Shown: one piece after another, positions 44,518 to 46,317 of the stretch | How positions within the stretch are numbered: position 1 is the first letter of the stretch | How the letters are laid out: each line of letters starts with the position of its first letter | Translations under genes and position numbers: made by a program | Assembly (NCBI RefSeq): GCF_004348345.1 | Contig: NZ_SMJZ01000049.1 | Location: 1 to 46,317, forward strand | Direction of reading: 5' to 3' | Origin: Nonomuraea longispora | GTDB taxonomy: Bacteria > Actinomycetota > Actinomycetes > Streptosporangiales > Streptosporangiaceae | DNA: 46,317 nucleotides | Notes under the pieces: generated by a model | Told to the model about the DNA's origin: nothing | The model's database searches: none | What the model saw: the letters and a program-made list of their open reading frames with translations, nothing else

Positions 44518-45347
44518 CCGGCCTCCCTGTATCTGCGCCGGGCCTCGGCGAGGCTCACGGGTGCGTTGGCGTTCACCGCGGCGCCGCGGGAGGCCGCGGA
44601 CGCCGCCACCTTCTGCGGCCGTTCGTTCGGTACGCCCGCGGCTGCCGGCGACGCCACCGCCGGCCCTTCGACCCTTTCGGCCATGGTCGGCGGCCGGCGC
44701 AGCGAGGCCAGCACCCGCACGCAGAGCGCGGAGCCGACCGCCGCCAGGCAGGCCACGTAGGACCAGGCCACCCAGCCGGCCGGCGGGCGACCGGCGGTGA
44801 GCCCGTGCATGATGCCGACCGGCCAGGCCACGTACGCGGCGGCGTGGAAGATCCGCCACATCCACGGCCTGGTCCGGACGGCGAAGCGCCCCCTCAACAT
44901 TCCCGTGACCACGGCCAGGACCATCAGGTCGAAGGCCAGCGCACCGAAACCCACGTAGATCCCGGCGACCGGAACGACGGCCGCCCCCAGCGGCACGTGC
45001 CCCAGGCTGATCATGAGGGTGATGTGCGTGATCAGGTACGCCAGCCCGATGAACGCGGTGGCTCTGTGCGCGAGCTGGGCCCTGACCCGGTTGGCCGGTG
45101 ACAGGAAGACGCGTTCGGTGGTGAGCAGGCCGAGCGCGACCGTCGCGGTCAGCAGCACCAGGGCGAAAACGCCCGCGTAGAACTCGAGGAAGCCCACCCC
45201 CCGGCCGAGCAGCGCCACGCCACGTTCCGTCCTGGTCAGCGCGAACGCCGACAACAGGACCGCCGTGATCAGGGCGCTCGCCCCCAGCCGGACGTTTCTG
45301 GTGTCCAGCTTGGTGGGGGCATGCCGGGGGGATCGTCTGTGGAGCAT
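44514..45347 (-). CDS. Ferric-reductase-like transmembrane cytochrome
   Basis: Membrane protein of 277 residues with about six helices and paired histidines spaced for heme b ligation (His94/His108 and His168/His181). This is the ferric-reductase/MsrQ-like transmembrane type. The C-terminal ~75 residues are a charged, Ala-rich cytoplasmic tail. There is no fused flavin domain; the following NuoF-like protein could supply electrons. ATG 45347 follows GGAGGGAAATAG. It is first in a two-gene operon. Confidence 0.8.
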   Translation of the reverse strand: MLHRRSPRHAPTKLDTRNVRLGASALITAVLLSAFALTRTERGVALLGRGVGFLEFYAGVFALVLLTATVALGLLTTERVFLSPANRVRAQLAHRATAFIGLAYLITHITLMISLGHVPLGAAVVPVAGIYVGFGALAFDLMVLAVVTGMLRGRFAVRTRPWMWRIFHAAAYVAWPVGIMHGLTAGRPPAGWVAWSYVACLAAVGSALCVRVLASLRRPPTMAERVEGPAVASPAAAGVPNERPQKVAASAASRGAAVNANAPVSLAEARRRYREAG

Positions 45348-45413
45348 CTATTTCCCTCCAAGGTCGGGTGAGGGTGCGACTCGGAAGGCTGGTGCCCGTG
45401 AGGGCATGTCAGA

Positions 45414-46317
45414 TCAGCAACGGCGGCCCCGGTTGATGCAGGAGACGACGGTCTGCATCAGCCGATCGGGCATCACATTGACGAAGTCGCCGTGGTCGGT
45501 GACCGGATTGTGCTTCTGCTCGGGGAAGGCGTCCACGGCGTATGACGGACCTTGCGGCACGTTGTACGCGAGGGTCATGCGGAGTTGGGGAATCGCCTGA
45601 GTGCCCTGAGGACAGGCACCGTTCTGGTCGGGGAAGACCACGTGCGTCCGGTGATTGGCGCTGTCGGTGTTCTGGCCGTCCCAGCAGCTGGGGAAGTCCA
45701 GGATACGAAGAACCTGACTGCCACGCGGGCAAAGCGTGTATTTGTCGGGACTTATGCGATTTTGGAATCCCGAGCAGCTCCAGCCGGCCTTGGCGTTTGC
45801 GGTGCCGTTCGTGGCCGCCTTGGCGTCACCGGTGATGAGCCTCAGGAACCTCGGCATCGCCACGACGTCGCCGGTGGGGTTGCCGCGGAACTGCAGCGTG
45901 ACCGCGCGGGGCAGCACCAGCCGGCCCACGTTGCCGTCGGGGTCGCCGGCGTTCTCGTCCGACGTGCGGTCCCTGATCACGGGCCAGAAGTACGTGGACT
46001 TGTCGCCCTGCCGGCAGGTGGTGCCCGCGGCGGCCAGGCTCTCGTCGGTGGAGAACGCGTCCGTCGACAGGTTGCCCACGTAGTCGTGCAGGTGGTGCGC
46101 GCCGTTGCTCACGCCGGGCGCGACGATGAAGTTGTCGGGGTTGTGGTGGCGGTTCTGGTTGGTGCCGCAGCGGGAGACGAACGAGCCGCGGGAGCCGTCC
46201 CTGCCGATCCGCGCCTCGTTGACCTGCTGGACCTGGCGGATGTTGACGAAGTCATCGGTGAACGGGCCGAGGTCGCAGTCGTCCCCGCCGCCGCTCTGGG
46301 TGGGAGAGGGGGAGGGG
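45414..46317 (-). CDS. DUF1996 secreted protein (5' end off window)
   Basis: C-terminal ~300 residues in the window; the beginning is beyond the right edge. The frame is open through 46317, starting with a Pro/Ser/Thr-Gly linker (PSPSPTQSGGG) typical of an exported protein. DUF1996 domain with CDLGPFTDDFVNIRQVQQV, the GAHHLHDYVGN motif and a C-rich end (CINRGRRC). DUF1996 is found in actinobacteria and fungi, with some members near carbohydrate-binding domains; its activity is unknown. It lies upstream of the cytochrome-like gene on the same strand with a 66-base gap. Confidence 0.85.
   Translation of the reverse strand, partial: PSPSPTQSGGGDDCDLGPFTDDFVNIRQVQQVNEARIGRDGSRGSFVSRCGTNQNRHHNPDNFIVAPGVSNGAHHLHDYVGNLSTDAFSTDESLAAAGTTCRQGDKSTYFWPVIRDRTSDENAGDPDGNVGRLVLPRAVTLQFRGNPTGDVVAMPRFLRLITGDAKAATNGTANAKAGWSCSGFQNRISPDKYTLCPRGSQVLRILDFPSCWDGQNTDSANHRTHVVFPDQNGACPQGTQAIPQLRMTLAYNVPQGPSYAVDAFPEQKHNPVTDHGDFVNVMPDRLMQTVVSCINRGRRC

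Overview
The window is high-GC, densely coded DNA with strong G/C bias at third codon positions, many GTG starts and frequent 4-base gene overlaps. The gene order mtrA-mtrB-lpqB-comF-hpf-response regulator-secA is the conserved actinobacterial core arrangement. Together with DasR-type, DUF6912, DUF2690 and DUF1996 proteins it points to a filamentous actinomycete, probably of the Streptosporangiales (a Nonomuraea-like organism is my inference, not shown by a search).

Layout. 1-1928 (minus): end of a membrane-protein operon (DUF4129 and a GDPD-membrane-domain protein). 2209-9292 (plus): MtrA/MtrB two-component system, lipoprotein LpqB, ComF-like phosphoribosyltransferase, long-form hibernation factor HPF and an orphan NarL-type regulator. 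9582-11293 (minus): AlkZ/YcaQ-like winged-helix protein and a two-helix membrane protein. 11517-14306: secA, followed by an Rv3235-family protein on the other strand. 15065-23799: a compact N-acetylglucosamine locus with two tandem PTS EIIC genes, a DasR-like GntR regulator, a NagB-II-like SIS protein, EIIB, EIIA, HPr, Enzyme I and a GH3 beta-N-acetylhexosaminidase lipoprotein. A perfect DasR-like palindrome lies between the divergent regulator and SIS gene. 23816-27480: three HAD-fold proteins, a DUF6912 protein, a secreted DUF2690 protein and a small minisatellite. 27499-31011: a MecA-type penicillin-binding protein broken by one frameshift, facing a LysR regulator and a class A beta-lactamase. 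31061-34697: acetoacetyl-CoA synthetase and, convergently, an NmrA-MDR fusion oxidoreductase. 34801-35557: an internally deleted group II intron placed just before an AraC gene. 36667-41249: a rhamnose-type CUT2 ABC transporter operon. 41290-46317: GNAT acetyltransferase, L,D-transpeptidase, a NuoF-like/ferredoxin protein paired with a ferric-reductase-like membrane cytochrome, and a DUF1996 protein running off the right end.

How the parts work together. The GlcNAc locus appears to hold every phosphorelay step (EI, HPr, EIIA, EIIB, EIIC), a hexosaminidase to release the sugar, a SIS enzyme to use GlcN-6-P, and the repressor; only a deacetylase is not seen. The LysR, beta-lactamase and PBP genes look like a beta-lactam-response cassette. 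The NuoF-like and cytochrome-like proteins look like a membrane electron-transfer pair.

The most unusual observations are three mini-ORFs (26, 18 and 12 codons) that run into the next gene start with ATGA/GTGA overlaps; a group II intron remnant whose removal would restore a near-leaderless promoter; a HAD protein with Asn in place of the nucleophile Asp and a probable ATC start codon; and paired GTAACG inverted repeats around the DUF2690 gene. All calls are from reading the sequence; no database search was run.
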